Of a DNA stretch of 64,000 nucleotides, positions 24,456 through 37,800 are shown piece after piece. The notes below the pieces were generated by a model. The model was not told the DNA's origin. It saw only the letters and a program-made list of their open reading frames with translations, and did no database searches. The stretch covers positions 8,308,001 through 8,372,000 of the forward strand of contig CM075101.1 of assembly GCA_037576195.1 (NCBI GenBank). Direction: 5' to 3'. Position numbers and translations under genes: made by a program. Each line of letters begins with the position of its first letter. The stretch's first letter is position 1. This DNA is from Phytoseiulus persimilis (Eukaryota; Arthropoda; Arachnida; Mesostigmata; Phytoseiidae).

Positions 24456-27400
24456 TCACCCACTCTTGAAATTGACAGTGAACAGAAGCGTTGAAGAGCG
24501 TTTCTCCCCGAGAAACCAAGTCAGCCATTTGCTTGATGATTTACGGTCTAACACAGTGGGACAGTTGGTAAGGCTGTCGTCAAACAAACCTTCTCGTTTT
24601 CGGAGTCCTTGACGCTTCAATTCCACGGTGACAATCTCCTCTCGAGTCGAATCAACTGAAGTGGTCGTTGTTGTGGCTGCAGTTGCTCGATCGGTCGTGT
24701 GCACCTCTTGGACGCGAACTTCTTTGATCTCCTCCCGCTCCTGACGGCCACCACTGCTCGAAGCGGATGGCTTTTTCTGGGTTTCAGTGACATTTCTCAG
24801 GAGTGGACTTTGAGGAGGTTCCGAGTCCGAGACCGCTTCCGGCCTCGTTTCTGGAGACGTCGTTGTTGCCGCGTCTGCCGCTGTGATTTCCGGTTTGATC
24901 TGTTGTGATTTTCTGCGTTCTCTCGAACGGTCTGGCTCTTCCTCCGGTCGGGCGCCTCCACCGCTAGACTCGGGGGATGGCTGGGAGTTCTCGTCGCCAC
25001 CGTCGTCGTGGTCGTCGCCGCCTTCGCCAGAGACCATGTATGGAAACATGGCCGACCTCGCTGGATCGGTTCCCGCAACGATTTTCGATGATGTTTTGGC
25101 CGACCTTGATTTGGGGGACTTTGCGGCAACGGTCGCGGCCGCCGATGCTGCGTGCACGAATAGAACCAACGAATCATAAGCTTGAGCATGTGCAAAGAGT
25201 GATGTGAGGTGCTTTGCTCCGAACAGGGTCGACAAACAAACGATCCGAGGAGCTTCTCCCGCTTACCGTGGACGTTCACGTCGGAATCAGTTGCCGAAGA
25301 CGGTGCTTCGGAAGACGGTTTCGAGCCGACCGCGTGGCTGAAATGGAGAGATTCTCTCATTTGGATCTCCGTCTCCCCCGTTCCACACGATTGAACCGTA
25401 TCTACAGATTTCACGATCTCGGCCATGCCCGGAGAATCGATCGAGGGGCGGGCGCTCGAGGCTTTGCGCGACATTCACGACTTCCCGGTGTCTGCTCGAC
25501 GGAATCACTGAGTTTCAATGATTTTCACCGAAACAAAGAGCGAATGCTTCGCAGGTTATCCGTTTCGCGGCTGGAGTTTCGTGAAAACAAACTGTCGGGG
25601 AAGAGATTATTCGGCGGGGCTCTCTCAGAACTGGAGTTCCAGGAATAGTTTTTGCTTGTTTTACCTCGAGTCTCTCGGCTTGCGAAGAGGCGGTTGTTTA
25701 TACTCTTCGCCGATTTTGCTATAACTTTGTTTGCCGCCGTTCTTCCTGAGGTAGGAGAACGGTTTGCGCTCTTCGCTTTTCGATTTTGGCTCATCCTTCT
25801 CAGCGTCTCTTTCAGATCCGGGACGCTTCCTGCTCAGACTCCGCGCTTTCCGACTGGGGAGTTCTGCACGTTTGGCTTTCGCGTCTCGGGAAACAGCGTC
25901 TGATCCGCCTTCTGAAAACGGCAGCAAAAATTGAGCTCGAACGGATGTTGGCGCAGTCGGCAAAAACTTGGGAAGATTCCGACTCCCGGGAAGGTTTTTC
26001 CGGGGCGGTGGCGGCGGCGAAATTACCGCAAGATACTGTGCTCGGACCTTTTGGCGTGGTCTGCGCTGCGGTGGCGGGGGGCTTGGTCGACTGCAGCTGT
26101 GTTCTCTTTCCAAGTGTGATCTTCTGCGAGCGTAAGGCTCCCTGCTTCTCATATTCGATTTCTTTGGCAGTTTTTGTGATGACAGCAGGTTCCCTGGCGT
26201 TGGTTTTATTGTCCTTGGCTTCTTCAGGGGACGTTTCCGACTCGGCATCGATTTCATCCGGTTTACCCACCGAGGAGGATCTATAGCGAGGTAGAACGGG
26301 CTTGCTGGGGGGTTTGAGGCCCAACGACCTCCTCGAACGATGATCTATGGCGGGCTTGGGTGTTTCCAGGGGGACGGTCGTTGCGGCGGGGGCGATTCCC
26401 GATGCGGCCTCGTCCCTGGTTTGGCCGATTCGGGGGAGGATTCGTTTTTGAGTTGCGCTCACCGCTTTGGCGTTAATGGGCGTTTCTTCCAGGATCCGTT
26501 TCTCAGCCGGTTTGATTTTTTTCGCCGTTCCGAACACTGGTGGCTTCGTCGGCGAGGGGGATCTCTGAGGTGTAACGGCTGGCCGAGCTACGGAGGGCAA
26601 CGTGACGGTCTGGAACGACGATGGGCCACTTGAAGAAGCCTGGCTCCTCCCGAACGCCGGGTCCATGGGAGAGGCGCTGCTCGACGGGGCCGACGAGTAG
26701 TCGTCGTTGGCGGCCGACACGTCACGCAGTTGTCCGTAGAGGTATTTCTCGAATTCGCGGAACGTGTACGACCCGGTGTAGTCTCTCATGCCCGGAGCCA
26801 GAACCTCGTGCCGGAAGTGATCGACCATTCGCTTCACGAGGACGTTCTCATTCGTTTGGTTCGAGCGGATTTGGTTCCGTTTCAGCTCTTGCAGCTCACT
26901 GAACAGCTTATGTTCCAGGCGGTACCTGCAACGATTCGTATCGGCTGCTGGATGTACGTGGATCATTGATATGAGAATGGCGGATCTACTGGTCCGGACC
27001 ACAGCTATTCTACCACCGGCGGGTATTAATAATACGTCCGTCCGGACGGGGTCTCGGGACCGGCTCGGCGAGAAGGCGGCGGGAGCGGGACCGTTGCGGG
27101 AAAACCGGGCCACCGACAGGAAATAGGAAAATCATTGACAACATTCTATCGATGGCCGCGGCTCTTGTGCCAAACTTCTCTCAACTGGCATCGCCCGACT
27201 CGGCTCGATCTCCCTCGACCGATGGAGGCCTTTCCTTGAATACGGATCGATTGATTCGGCCGCCCGCCGCGGACCGGGTTCAACAGGGTTTCGTGGCACG
27301 CTCTCCCGACCGTGACGAGTTCTCCGATTCGGGAAGATGGGAGCCGAGCCGACAGACGGTCCCGAGTGCTCTGTTTTGGGCAAAACGATTCAAACTTCGT

Positions 27401-30400
27401 TCGGGAGGCTTACCTTCGGATGCTATCGCCTACGGTCTTGACGACGTCTTCGTTCTGAGGTTGTCGCGCTGCCAGAGACTCGAGATCGTGGATTCTCCGG
27501 AAAACTTTCCGCGGCCGTGTCAAGTCGGTGTCGTCCTGGTACGCCCTACATCGGAGCCCGGGTGGAGGGAACAAGTGATAAATAGGCTCTGCAGGACAAC
27601 AGAGCGCTCGGTGCTAAATAGCTTTATTGACGAGGCTCGAGATTCTGCTACGCTACACGGCTGTTTTTGTCCCTCTGAATAACGTTAGACGTACCCGCCC
27701 ACAACGGATGACGGGGCCGCCCCGAGGAGAGAAACCGGCTCGTCGGCGGTCTCGGCTGCTTGAGCTGTCCGAGCTTTGCTCTCGGGACTCCCCAGATCGG
27801 CCTCGGTTCTCTGCAAAACAAAACAACGAATGGCATTCCGGTTGCGCGTGCCGGCCCGCCCGGGAGCGAGAAGCCGCGGTCCGCATACACACTGAGTAAG
27901 TTGATCCGAGGGCCGAGCGAGCGAATAATCGACTCGACATTCTGATCGGAGCACTTGGAAGCAGATGCGTGAGCTCGGTGACCATCGACTCAAAGCCGCG
28001 CAAAGTTTCGGGAATAACTTTCAGACTCGTTTCGATGGCTAGCCAGCCAAGTTGACGAAAAAATACTTAAGACCCGATGAACGGATTACGAGGTCACCCG
28101 AGTCCGGGCTGCGGGAGCCAACCAATGCGAAACCTTCACGAACAAACGCCTCGTCCGGATATCTAATGCGCTTAAGTTCCCGGGAGGCCTGGGAGCGAAA
28201 TTGAAAGGGAGCCATAGAGGAGGGACGTACGATGAGCTGCTTTTCAATGCTGGACTGAACTTCTTGTTCGGTGACCGCCGATGTGATGTCGGGAATCGGC
28301 TGCTCTGTCGGTGAACAGGCCTCGCTGTGTCCCCGTTCTCCTGGGAGCTCGAGGTCCACAGAGCCTGAGCTACGACTCTCGGCCGCCGTCTCCCTGTTGG
28401 CCTGGCGAGCGTCGTCGGCTGCGGCGTCCGCGTTTTCTGATACGCCCGGGTGGTCTTGTGCCGTTTCCGTTGCTGCCATTTGGATGGGACTCGTTGAACG
28501 ATCCACTTTCGTTGAGGCCGGCCGCCCGACGACCGAATCAACCCTCGGGACAGAGCGGCGTTGCGAGCTAAAAATGACGAAACTATGTTACAGTGGACCG
28601 CGATGGAGTCGAGACACTCGTCGAAACGACGAGATCGACGTGCTTCGGCTGTAGGTGTGCCTTCGGCTAGACGACGTCGAACACGAGTCGGCATATCGTG
28701 TGCGACGTGACCGGCTGCTGGGGAGACTGCTCACCCCCTCTCAACAGGCGTTTTGATCGATTCCATGGTCAAGTCCGTCATGGCCTCCCCGTCAACTTTC
28801 CCCTGTTGCAGTGGGCTGCATTGAGCATCGACCGTAGTTTGACCCTGGGTTTGAACTCCGGCCGATTCGCATTTCGCGTAAATCGGCGAGGACGCCGCGT
28901 CCTCGGTGACGGTGATCTCCTGGAAACTAACTTAGCTGAGAGACTTGCCGGAGGGCGACCCGATCGACGGTTTGTTAGAAGCATGGGGAAAATATGATAG
29001 CTTCGTCGTCTTTTTTCCTTCTCTCGTTTTCTCAGCGTTTTGTTCAGCGTCTCAAGCAGAGCTGGAGAGAGGCCATTCTCACCGCCAGGTCGCTCCGGAA
29101 AGCGCTCCACACGATGGGGCTGGTGCTCGAATCGCGGACCTCGGTAATAGCTCCGGCCTCTTCCGGGAAAGGAGCCGCTCCCGACAGGAGTGCCGTTGTG
29201 AAGAGCGCGGGATTTGTTTTTGGAGAAGACGTCGCTCGGGGGGGTGTGTTTTTATCGTGATCGCCTCCGAGGTGTAATTTTTCAGTCATCGGGATCGTCG
29301 ATGAAGTTTCCTCCCGCTCGCCAGCTTCGTAGCCGGGCTCGTCGTCAGAGTTCTTAAAAGTGATCGCTCCCCTGTTAGCTTCTCCGAGTGAATCGCTTCC
29401 AATAAGTGATCGCGAGCCCATGGCGATAATCACCTCGTCGGCCACGTTCAGCGTTTCGGCCGAAGACATTTTCCTGATAATATTCTGCTCGTGATCGACC
29501 TTCAGGTGTTCGCTGGTGCTGATTTCCCGAGATTTCTCGAGGATTGTTTCGCCGTAGCCGCGCTGGCCGATGAGCACGTTCTCGTTTTCGTCCCTGACCA
29601 CGTGGCTACGCGAAACAAGAATTACGATATTAATCTGATTGAAGAGAACCGCGGGCTCTGTGGGCAACGAACAGAGGATGATAGAGGCGCGGAGGAGCGT
29701 GAGGCATCGCGAGGAATTCGACGCATTCGAAACGGAACGAGAGAAGAATCGCGAACTTCGAAGGGAGATGACGACACGAATCCAGGCTGCGAGGACGATG
29801 TCGTCGTCGTCGTCGTCGGAATTCCGTCAGATAACCCACCTTTTCGACGGGTCCAAAGAGATTTGATCCGTATCGCCGTCGAGATGAGCGAGCCCCAAGT
29901 TCCCCAAGTAGACGTTGGTTATAATACTTCGGGTGCCTTCTTGCACGGTTTTCGAAACGAGAACTTGGTCTTTCCGAGGAATTTGCGGCGAATTCAGAAG
30001 AACCTAGGGAACGGAGTTTATTGGAACTTGTTATTAGCCGTGGACGGACGCCGCGGAAACCTCTCGAGAAATCATCCGCGTCCATCCGTGGGAGATACCT
30101 GAACGTTGGTGACGTTGGGGTCTTGACTCTTGGACGTGTCGTAGTATCCGGAGTCGGTGTGGGCTAACGAAGCGTCCATGGACTTGGCGGCACGTTCTTC
30201 CATGGTGCCGAGCTTCCGTCGGCTTCGGCAGCTCAGCTTGTCAACGGTGTCTCTATCAGCGCTTTCATCGGGGTCAGATTGGATGAAGCTGGAGCCCGAC
30301 GGAGGGGAGAAAAGCAGGGTTCGTAAGCAAAGAACTTCGACGCAAATTCCGCTCGAGGGACCAATAAGGTGAGCTTGGACAACCGCTGTGTGTCGTTACC

Positions 30401-33400
30401 ACTAGACAGCACAGCAGCGAGCTTAGCGGGCCAGCGAGTTGGCCGCGCCTCGGGAGGCAGCGACAGACAGCAGCCGAAGCCTCTGCGGCTACAGCCGGCG
30501 ACAGCATAACTGATAGAATAACTCCCGGGTGACAGGGAGAAAACAGAAAACTAGATCAAGTGAGAATATTCGATGTTGTGGACGCGCCGCGGAGGGACGA
30601 TCCGAGCGCCGAAGGTGTCGCCCGTGTATCGATCCGAAAATCCGTTGATAATCCCCGTCGACCCTCCGTCTGTTTGAGAGATCGCACGGTCCGCGTCCTC
30701 GCCCGTCCTGTTTTCCTCCTTCACGCGGAACGGACGATGTTGCCGAAACCTCGTCTGGATTTCGTTCGCTCGTTCGTCCGTTCGCTCGGTCGGTCGGTCG
30801 GTCGGTCGGTCGGTCGGTCGAGACAGCTTCTTCATCGGGCTCTGTTATCGAAGAGCTTGCACAAGGCTCGGCAGTCAACAATCGGAATTGATTCAGGAGA
30901 ACGAACGCCAGGAGAATGCATCTGTCCGTCGGCTCGCTTGTCTGCCTAGGTGCTTGGTTTCCTGATTTCCTTCCTTCCGCCGCCGCTGTCGTCGTCCTCC
31001 TCCAGTCCTCCCTCCCGTGCACGAAAGCCGTCCGAGCGAGATGAAAAGGAGTCTGTACACGCGCGGCCGGTATTTATAAAGCTGCTGCTGCTGCCACTCG
31101 TCGTCGTTGGGAACCCTATCATGCTCTCCAGCCAGACGGGAGTGTCCCGTGTTTACACTTGGTACACTTCCAAAAACCCATACACCGCTTAACATAAGTT
31201 TACTCGATTGTGAATTGCGCAGTGGCTGTGCACGCACTTGTGTTGAAGCCAGCTTTCGACATCATGAACATCGGTGATTTTCGAAAACGGAAGGGCGCCG
31301 TGCAGCACTAGATATTTCGCGACGGCCGAGTTTCCTTTCGAGAGTGCTGCATCCAAAGGGGTCATCAGGACGCTCTGCAAGAGATAGAACGGAGGACGAG
31401 CTAGCGACAGAGCCTGATGCTGAGAGAGAGGAGCTTCTGCGAGTTTCTCTCTCGCCCGTTCTCGGCCTCTAGGGAGAGCTTTGACAGCGATTATTTTCTG
31501 AACAGGCCGCCCAAAACTAACCTTGTTAGTTCGCATTACAGGGTTAACAGTCGCTCCGAAGTCCATGAGAACTTTGCACATTTCGATGCTGTCGGAGAGT
31601 GCGGCGATGTGTAAAGCGGTTTTGCCGCTCTTGTTCGTGGCGTTAACCGACGACGCCTGATGTTCCAACATCCATCGAACCAGTTCGCGCCGGCCTGCAA
31701 TTTGTCACTCGGAGTTTTCGCCCGCTCGGACACGACCCGATGACACGGCGTCGGATGTGACGGCCGTGGGAGGGAGAGAATACGCCCTTACGAATAGAGT
31801 TGTTTTTTTGAGGGATTCGGGCTCGATCGATTCAAAGAACACACACACACGCAGGACTCGGGAGCTTCCCTCCAGAGAATCGTTGGGCAGTGAACGTCGG
31901 AAAAGGAGCGCCGACCGATTCGCTCCCTCCCGGAGAGAGAGAGAGAGAGAGATAGAGCAGCTCTCCGCTGAGCCGAGGCTTCGAAGCTCACCTGAGTACA
32001 CGGCGTCGTGCAGCGGCATGTCTCCTTTAGCGTTCCGTACCCATAGGTTTGCACCGTTGTGGAATAGTATTTTCAACGTTTCAAGTTGTCCTTTTGAAGC
32101 TCCACAATGGGATGCCCTGCAATTGAATCATATTAGGCGACAGACGGTCCTTCGGCGCCCACTCCCCCTCCTTCTTCTGGCCCGCACTCCCCCAGGAGTG
32201 ACGGCGGCGGCGATGCTTACGTCCGTCCTTTGCGATCCTGGAGGTTCGGCTGAGCGCCATGCTTCAACAAGAGTGCAGTGCAGTCTGCGTGACCCAGACT
32301 CACTGAATAGAACAATGGCGAACAACCGTTCAGATCGACAACGTCTACAGACGCTCCGCACAGCGATAACAATGTCTCGACGCATTCGGCTTGCCCCCGG
32401 CTCGCGGCGCAGTGAAGTGCTGCAATCAACGTTGAGCTTGAGGAAACTCGAGACGGCTATCGACGGCCGAGGCCGCCAGCCTGAGCGGACGGCAAAGTGT
32501 TATATAGGAGAAGCAAACAAAGGATCAACTTACCGGTGAGACCGTCCTTATCTGCAGCGTGCACGTCCGCACCTGCATTGACCAGTTCCAATATGGCGTC
32601 GCTCGATGCTGTTGCACAGTAGGTCTTCGATGGCAACGTCTCGCCGGATGCGGCCCAAAGCAGGGCTTGACGACCGTCCTGGTCTTCGGCGTGGACGCTG
32701 ACGCCTGAAGCATTTTAATGGAGTCACTTGTTTGTCATTTTGTGCAGTCGGGCCGCGCGCGGCAATGGGGGCCGCTTGTTTGACTCGGCGAGACGTTCGA
32801 CGAACGAGGAAGCGAGCCGGCGGACACAGTCAGCAAAAGGAGCAGCGATGCAAATTGATGGGAACGACAGTCGATCGTCGCGGCCGAACGTGAACGGCAT
32901 CGCCGCCAGTGGCAGTATATGTACGTATGTATGTCGGTGTATGCAACGGATTCGGGAATGATTGCAGAGAATTTTCGGGGGCTCTTCCGGCCCGTTCGTC
33001 TCCTTACCGAATGCGATGAGCTTTCGGAGAACCTGCAGTGCGGTGGCCACGTCGTTGCCCATTTCGGAGTTGGGCGCGCACATCTGGGCGGCATAATGCA
33101 AGGGGTGAGCGCCGTTCACATCCGCCGTTGACGGGTCGGCGCCCAAGTCCACGAGCATCGAGAGGAGGTCCAGTTCGCCGCAAACTATTAAAGAAGCGAG
33201 ATTTAACGGATCGCTCATTTTCATGCTGAAAGTCGGAAGTGCCTCCCCCAGCTCCCAGTGCTATTTATCGAGGGGCCCTGCCGCCGCTGAACTCCACGTT
33301 CGACATCATCCGATTCGACTGATTCGGGTTCCCGCGACGTTTTCCCCTTCGACCGTTTGCCAATTGAAGTGGAAAACACAGAGCTCGCGAGTTGTCGAGC

Positions 33401-34860
33401 GGTACATCTTCACAGGAAGACGTATATTACATCGCTTCCTGTGCGCTCTCGCCCCCCCCCCTGCCGCCGCTAGGCACACACGGTCTATCTTTTAATGAGT
33501 TCGTTGGCCGTTATCTTTGTTTTGAGCAAGAGCTTAGCTGACTCCAACTCACCTGTGGCCCAGTGGACGCAAGTGTGCCGTTCGTTATCAACGCAGTTAA
33601 TGTCAGCACCTGGAGTAAAAAAGAGTGAGTCACTGAATCGGGATTTTTTCCTCCAGGTACGTTCGTCCTGGATTGGGTGCCCGTGGAACTAGTTCTGTTG
33701 TCTAGCTCCTTCGAACGACTTGTATCTCATAACCCGGTGGCCCTGTTCAAGGGGGCGAGCAAACTCAGCGGACGGGAACACAGCTCTGACGAACATCGAG
33801 GCTTCCGAATATGCGTTCCCAGCGATTGACAGACATAAATAAACAAACTTCGAGTTGACTTCGCGAAGACAACGCTTTCGAGAATAAACATCGCGAGGGT
33901 CAGAATCCCGCTCCTGTCGGCCGTCGGTCCCCAGAACCGGGCGTTACCGTCCATGGAACATCGGAATATCTGTTTTTTCGTCAGAGAACTCGAAACTAGC
34001 CTTTGTCGATGAGATACATCGTGATGGTTCGATTGCCGCTGATGACCGCGAAGTGCAGCGCGGTGTAGCCGTCTTCATCTTGGACGTTCAACAAGCCTAG
34101 AAGAGAATTCAGCGAGCGTCTTGAATCATCAGCTTCCTTCCGTGCCCGCAAGCTGCTCCGAGAAACGCTCACCTGGATTGCATTGCAGCAGGAGTTCCGC
34201 GCAGGCCGTCGATAAATTTTCCGCGCAATAGTGCAGTGCTGTTTTCCCTGTGCGGTCGCGGATGACCGCCGCCTCCGGCTGATAGCGACAGAGAAGACAG
34301 AAGCACACCATTATCAAACAACATACCACTCTGAGATATAAACGCAGCAGCGAGAGCTGGAACAACTGTCTTGAGCGACGTCGGATATCCGGCGAGCGCG
34401 GCCATGCTCCGCCGCCAAGATCGACTCGGAGCGTTGAATCGTCTCCAGCTCTCGTTGATGCCTTCATCGTTCCCGCATCCTCTGAGAGGTTGAACAGATC
34501 CACAAATCATCCTGGATCGTTCATCAGAAATAATACTCATGGAGAACGCTGACTTGGGGGCCTGCCCGCTCGTTCGTTCAGCTCTCATCATCGATAAGTC
34601 TTCATATGGTGCATCCGAACGAGCTGGCAGGATCAACTCCATACATCCATCATCGTAAACGGGACTCGGGCGAGGGAACGAGCCGACGTCGGTGACGTAC
34701 GCTCTCAGACGGAGCAACCCTAGAAAAGTACCTTTCTTTGGAGGATGGGCTTGACCTCGAGCTCGTTCGCGTTTTGACATGAGAGCATGAGTGGTGTCAC
34801 CCCGGAGTGAATAGCCCTCTGAGACTCCGGGCCCGGGCGGCCCGCTCCGCCCGGCACGTC
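24456..34860 (-). CDS. Very large ankyrin-repeat protein with conserved charged block and disordered tail (5' end missing)
   Basis: Twenty phase-matched exons, read from high to low coordinate: 34732-34860, 34173-34278, 34001-34096, 33553-33609, 33008-33184, 32534-32704, 32221-32419, 31992-32116, 31522-31694, 31238-31374, 30099-30288, 29840-30003, 29083-29605, 28735-28919, 28231-28567, 27414-27535, 26027-26925, 25665-25911, 25267-25337, 24456-25147. They give about 1,599 residues. Residues 1-445 form about ten ankyrin repeats (motifs such as GKTALHYCAE, GYTALHFAV, GAHPLHYAAQ, GKTALHIAAL, TPLDAAL), a protein-binding solenoid. Residues 457-920 are Ser/Asp/Glu-rich and look disordered. Residues about 924-1040 form a compact charged block (RRIHDLESL, SIRRYRLEHKLFSELQELKR, YTFREFEKYLYGQL) that looks helical. 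The remainder is Pro/Ser/Thr/Lys-rich. Introns lie between phase-compatible codons throughout, and the intron after exon 34001-34096 uses a GC donor. No initiator ATG was placed, so one or more 5' exons lie upstream, possibly past 34.9 kb. I could not name the family; role unknown, probably cytoplasmic scaffold by inference. Confidence 0.85.
30786..30820. repeat. CGGT tetranucleotide microsatellite
   Basis: About eight copies of a CGGT/GGTC unit. It lies within the intron of the ankyrin gene between exons 31238-31374 and 30099-30288. Confidence 0.9.
31933..31954. repeat. GA dinucleotide microsatellite
   Basis: About ten GA units, in the intron of the ankyrin gene just beyond the exon at 31992-32116. 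Confidence 0.9.
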
Positions 34861-37800
34861 CTGGAAGACGGGAAAATGTTAGAGTCGCGACAACTCCATT
34901 TGCCATTTCCGGAGTCGCGGCGCTTCGCATGACCGCAGCCATCTAATCCGGGGATTGCTGCTACAGATGGGCTTACCACGCCGAAGTGATTAGGCCGAGC
35001 GGCCGAGGTCTACCTGGCGATCGCCCACTCGGCGGGCATTTATCGCGCCACCACCGGCCGGACCCGGGCGCCGTTGAGGGCCACGAGAGGCGAAGTATGC
35101 AAACCACCGTTCTCTTATCTTTGGCGTCACCTATCCCGACCTATCCTCGTTCAGGAGAGGACCAGAGCCGGACGCACAGGACTAGCAGCTCGAGCCTCCT
35201 CGCTCAGCACCGAGTGCGACTACGGCCGAATCACACATCTTAAGGGAGCCCCGCTCGCAATCGTTTCATTGTTGTGCGGATCGGACGACGTCGAGGAACG
35301 CCTACCGCCGCGCCCTGGGCCTCTTTCGGCTGGAAATGTGGCAAGCTACCTCTGAAGTCAGCAATGAATAACTCTGGGCGCGTTCGGGCAGCGAACGTGG
35401 CGGACGATCTCGGCTCGTCTAGCTATGCAAAATATTCACGGGAGTCCATGGTCGGCCAGCCGCCGGTTAGCCAGCTGGGCTCTCACGATTGCCAGAAGAA
35501 CTTTCTCGTCTCTCGCCAACAACCGTCACGCGGTGAACTCCACTGACCACGCTGTCACCTTGATATTGCCAATAAGTGAGTGAAACTCTTCCAATCCGAG
35601 ACCCTGATATTGATTTGTCCCGAGTCCTAATTAGGTTCGAGGTGCACTGTTACCGTCCGTCGGTCACCGCTCTCGTGCATTGCGGGAAAAAAAAGTCGCC
35701 GACGTTCGCCTTCCGAGGAGCGCACCAAGGGCGAGGTTCGCGCTCGGTTTTCAAGAGTTGCTGCTGATGCTCGAGCTTCCCGGCCTCCAGAGAGGACAGG
35801 GGGAGTTCTCTGAATGTTTCATAACCGGATTCGTTTCGAGCGGTCTGGCCCGCCGCAACTGAGAGTAAAACTCGACTTCATTTAGGAGCGCCGAGGGGTC
35901 TGTTCCCGAGTCGGAGGTCAGAGTCGTGGAACGGACTCTGGTCAGAATTCGTCTGCTGCCCCGCAGATATGAGGCAAGAACTTTCGACTGACTCGAAGAA
36001 CGGCGAAGTCGGGTCGAACGAGTTCGGGGTGCCCGAATATTGGGGGGCGCCCGTGAGGCCGATCGGTCGAGCGGGAGCCCCCACGCAGCGAATTCCTCGC
36101 ATTCGATTCATCGTAGCGATCATAACACAGCTCAACGAATCACGAGAACCGCGACTTGCGTCCGACTCGAGTCCGACCTCGGAACCACGCTCTCCCTACT
36201 CGGATTCCCGATTACGCATCTCTTTCTGTCTGACGCCTGGAGCGGGAGTGAAGTGTAACCCGCTCGAATCACCCAGTCGATGACGTTTCAGCGCCTCGCG
36301 AGGTTTCCCATCACCGCATATATCTTTATCAGAAACTGACCAGCCTCGCTCTGACCAATCAGCGGCGAACGCGGCGAGCCAAAGTCCCAGCTCCGAGGTT
36401 GGTATAACACCGCGCGCTCTTCACTCTCATCGATCGACGGAAACTCCATGCGCTGGATCCCATCGCTCATCACAATGCGATCGCTGTTCATCGCGAAGAG
36501 CGGGTTGCGAGGCCCCGGGATTCACAATGAGCGCCGCTTAGATGTTGAACAAAGTTTACTTGGCGGAACTGAGCGCCCTCCGCGCGATCTCGTCCGCCGA
36601 TCGGGGCTCGCATTGAACGCCGCCCGTGGGGAGCAATACGAAAGCGCGGTGATGGAGGATAGCGTCTTAACCGGCAACGAGAGACGTTCCCACATCTAGG
36701 TCTATCTGAGACCCTTTAGGGCGATCCGAACCCGGCCGGGCGTCATTGACAACTCGGAGTGAGTCCGGCCGTGTGACATCGGCGCCTCAATATCCTGTGC
36801 CCCGCGAGTCGTTCGCCCATTTCAGAGAAGTTAAACATCCGATTGCTCGGGAGCGAGGACAAATCGAGGATTTAAAACGGAAAGACCGAAACCAATGAGT
36901 CGGTGCCCGCGCCGAGACCCCACGATGCTCGACCGATTCGCGTCGAGCCACAAACGCATCGTTCCGGCCGCGTTCGCTGCGACGAATTCCTCTCGGACCA
37001 GAAGTCCAAGTGAACTGGAACCGGGACCTCCTCCCTGTCAGACGGGCGACAGGTGTGAGCACGGCGAAGAACTACTGCGAGTCAGCGAGCTAGCCCGTCC
37101 TGCTCATTCTTCGAAGGTATTGAATATCGCTACGAGCTCCCACAGAAGCACAGGCCCACAGGACCGAGGTTTTGAATTCGGCGGCGGCGTTCGATCTTAA
37201 ACACACCGGGCCCCAGTCGGGCCTATTGTCTTGAAATTTCTCATTATCATATTTCAACGGCCCGCTCATCGAATTCCCGCTCCGAACAAGGATTCGGACG
37301 TGGAGGAACGGAGGAGCAAATCATAAATTTATTGTTCTCCCTTTCGAAACCTTCTATTCATTTGCGTCGTGCTCACAGGGGGCAAGAATCGAGGGAAGGG
37401 GAGGGAGAGTTGCGGGCGGACACCGTTTTTTCTCCTCCTCCGCTTCCCGATTAATATGGAAAGAGGAGAAATGAAAGCACGGGTGGAGAGTGAAAGGTTT
37501 GAGCTCTGGGCGGTCGCCCCGCAAGCCAAAAAGAATAGCTCTCGAGCTCAGCGAAGCCGTGAGCTCGGTCGCGCGGTCGGTCGTGCTTTGTGAATAGGAG
37601 AGGAATATTCTCAGTTGTCGACGAACCCTCCGTTTTCCTCCTGCGAGCTGAATAATTCTTTGAGGCCGTTTGAATAAAAAATAGGCGATTGCTTAGGGTT
37701 ACGGATTGTCGCGTTCGTCCATTTATCCGTCCGTCCATACGTCTATCCATCCACCCGCTGCTTCGGCTGACAAGCAACAACAGCACCGTCGCGAGTCCTT

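Noticed and set aside
25337-25474. Frame beginning MSRKASSARPSIDSPG upstream of ankyrin exon 25267-25337
   Set aside because: A TGA lies directly before its ATG and no acceptor gives the incoming phase 2; a CTCTCCATTTCAG acceptor at 25338 fits perfectly instead. An alternative start is still possible.
27152-27682. 176-codon plus-strand open frame
   Set aside because: It lies antisense to a phase-matched exon (27414-27535) of the ankyrin gene.
31189-31237. Stop codon at 31189 as end of the ankyrin protein
   Set aside because: A good AA|GTGCGT donor at 31237 joins in phase to the next exon chain down to 24.5 kb, which is itself fully phase-consistent.
34861-34942. ATG at 34942 (MAAVMRSAATPEMANG) as start of the ankyrin protein
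   Set aside because: Joining it to the first secure exon needs a 34-base intron with a weak GTTGTC donor.
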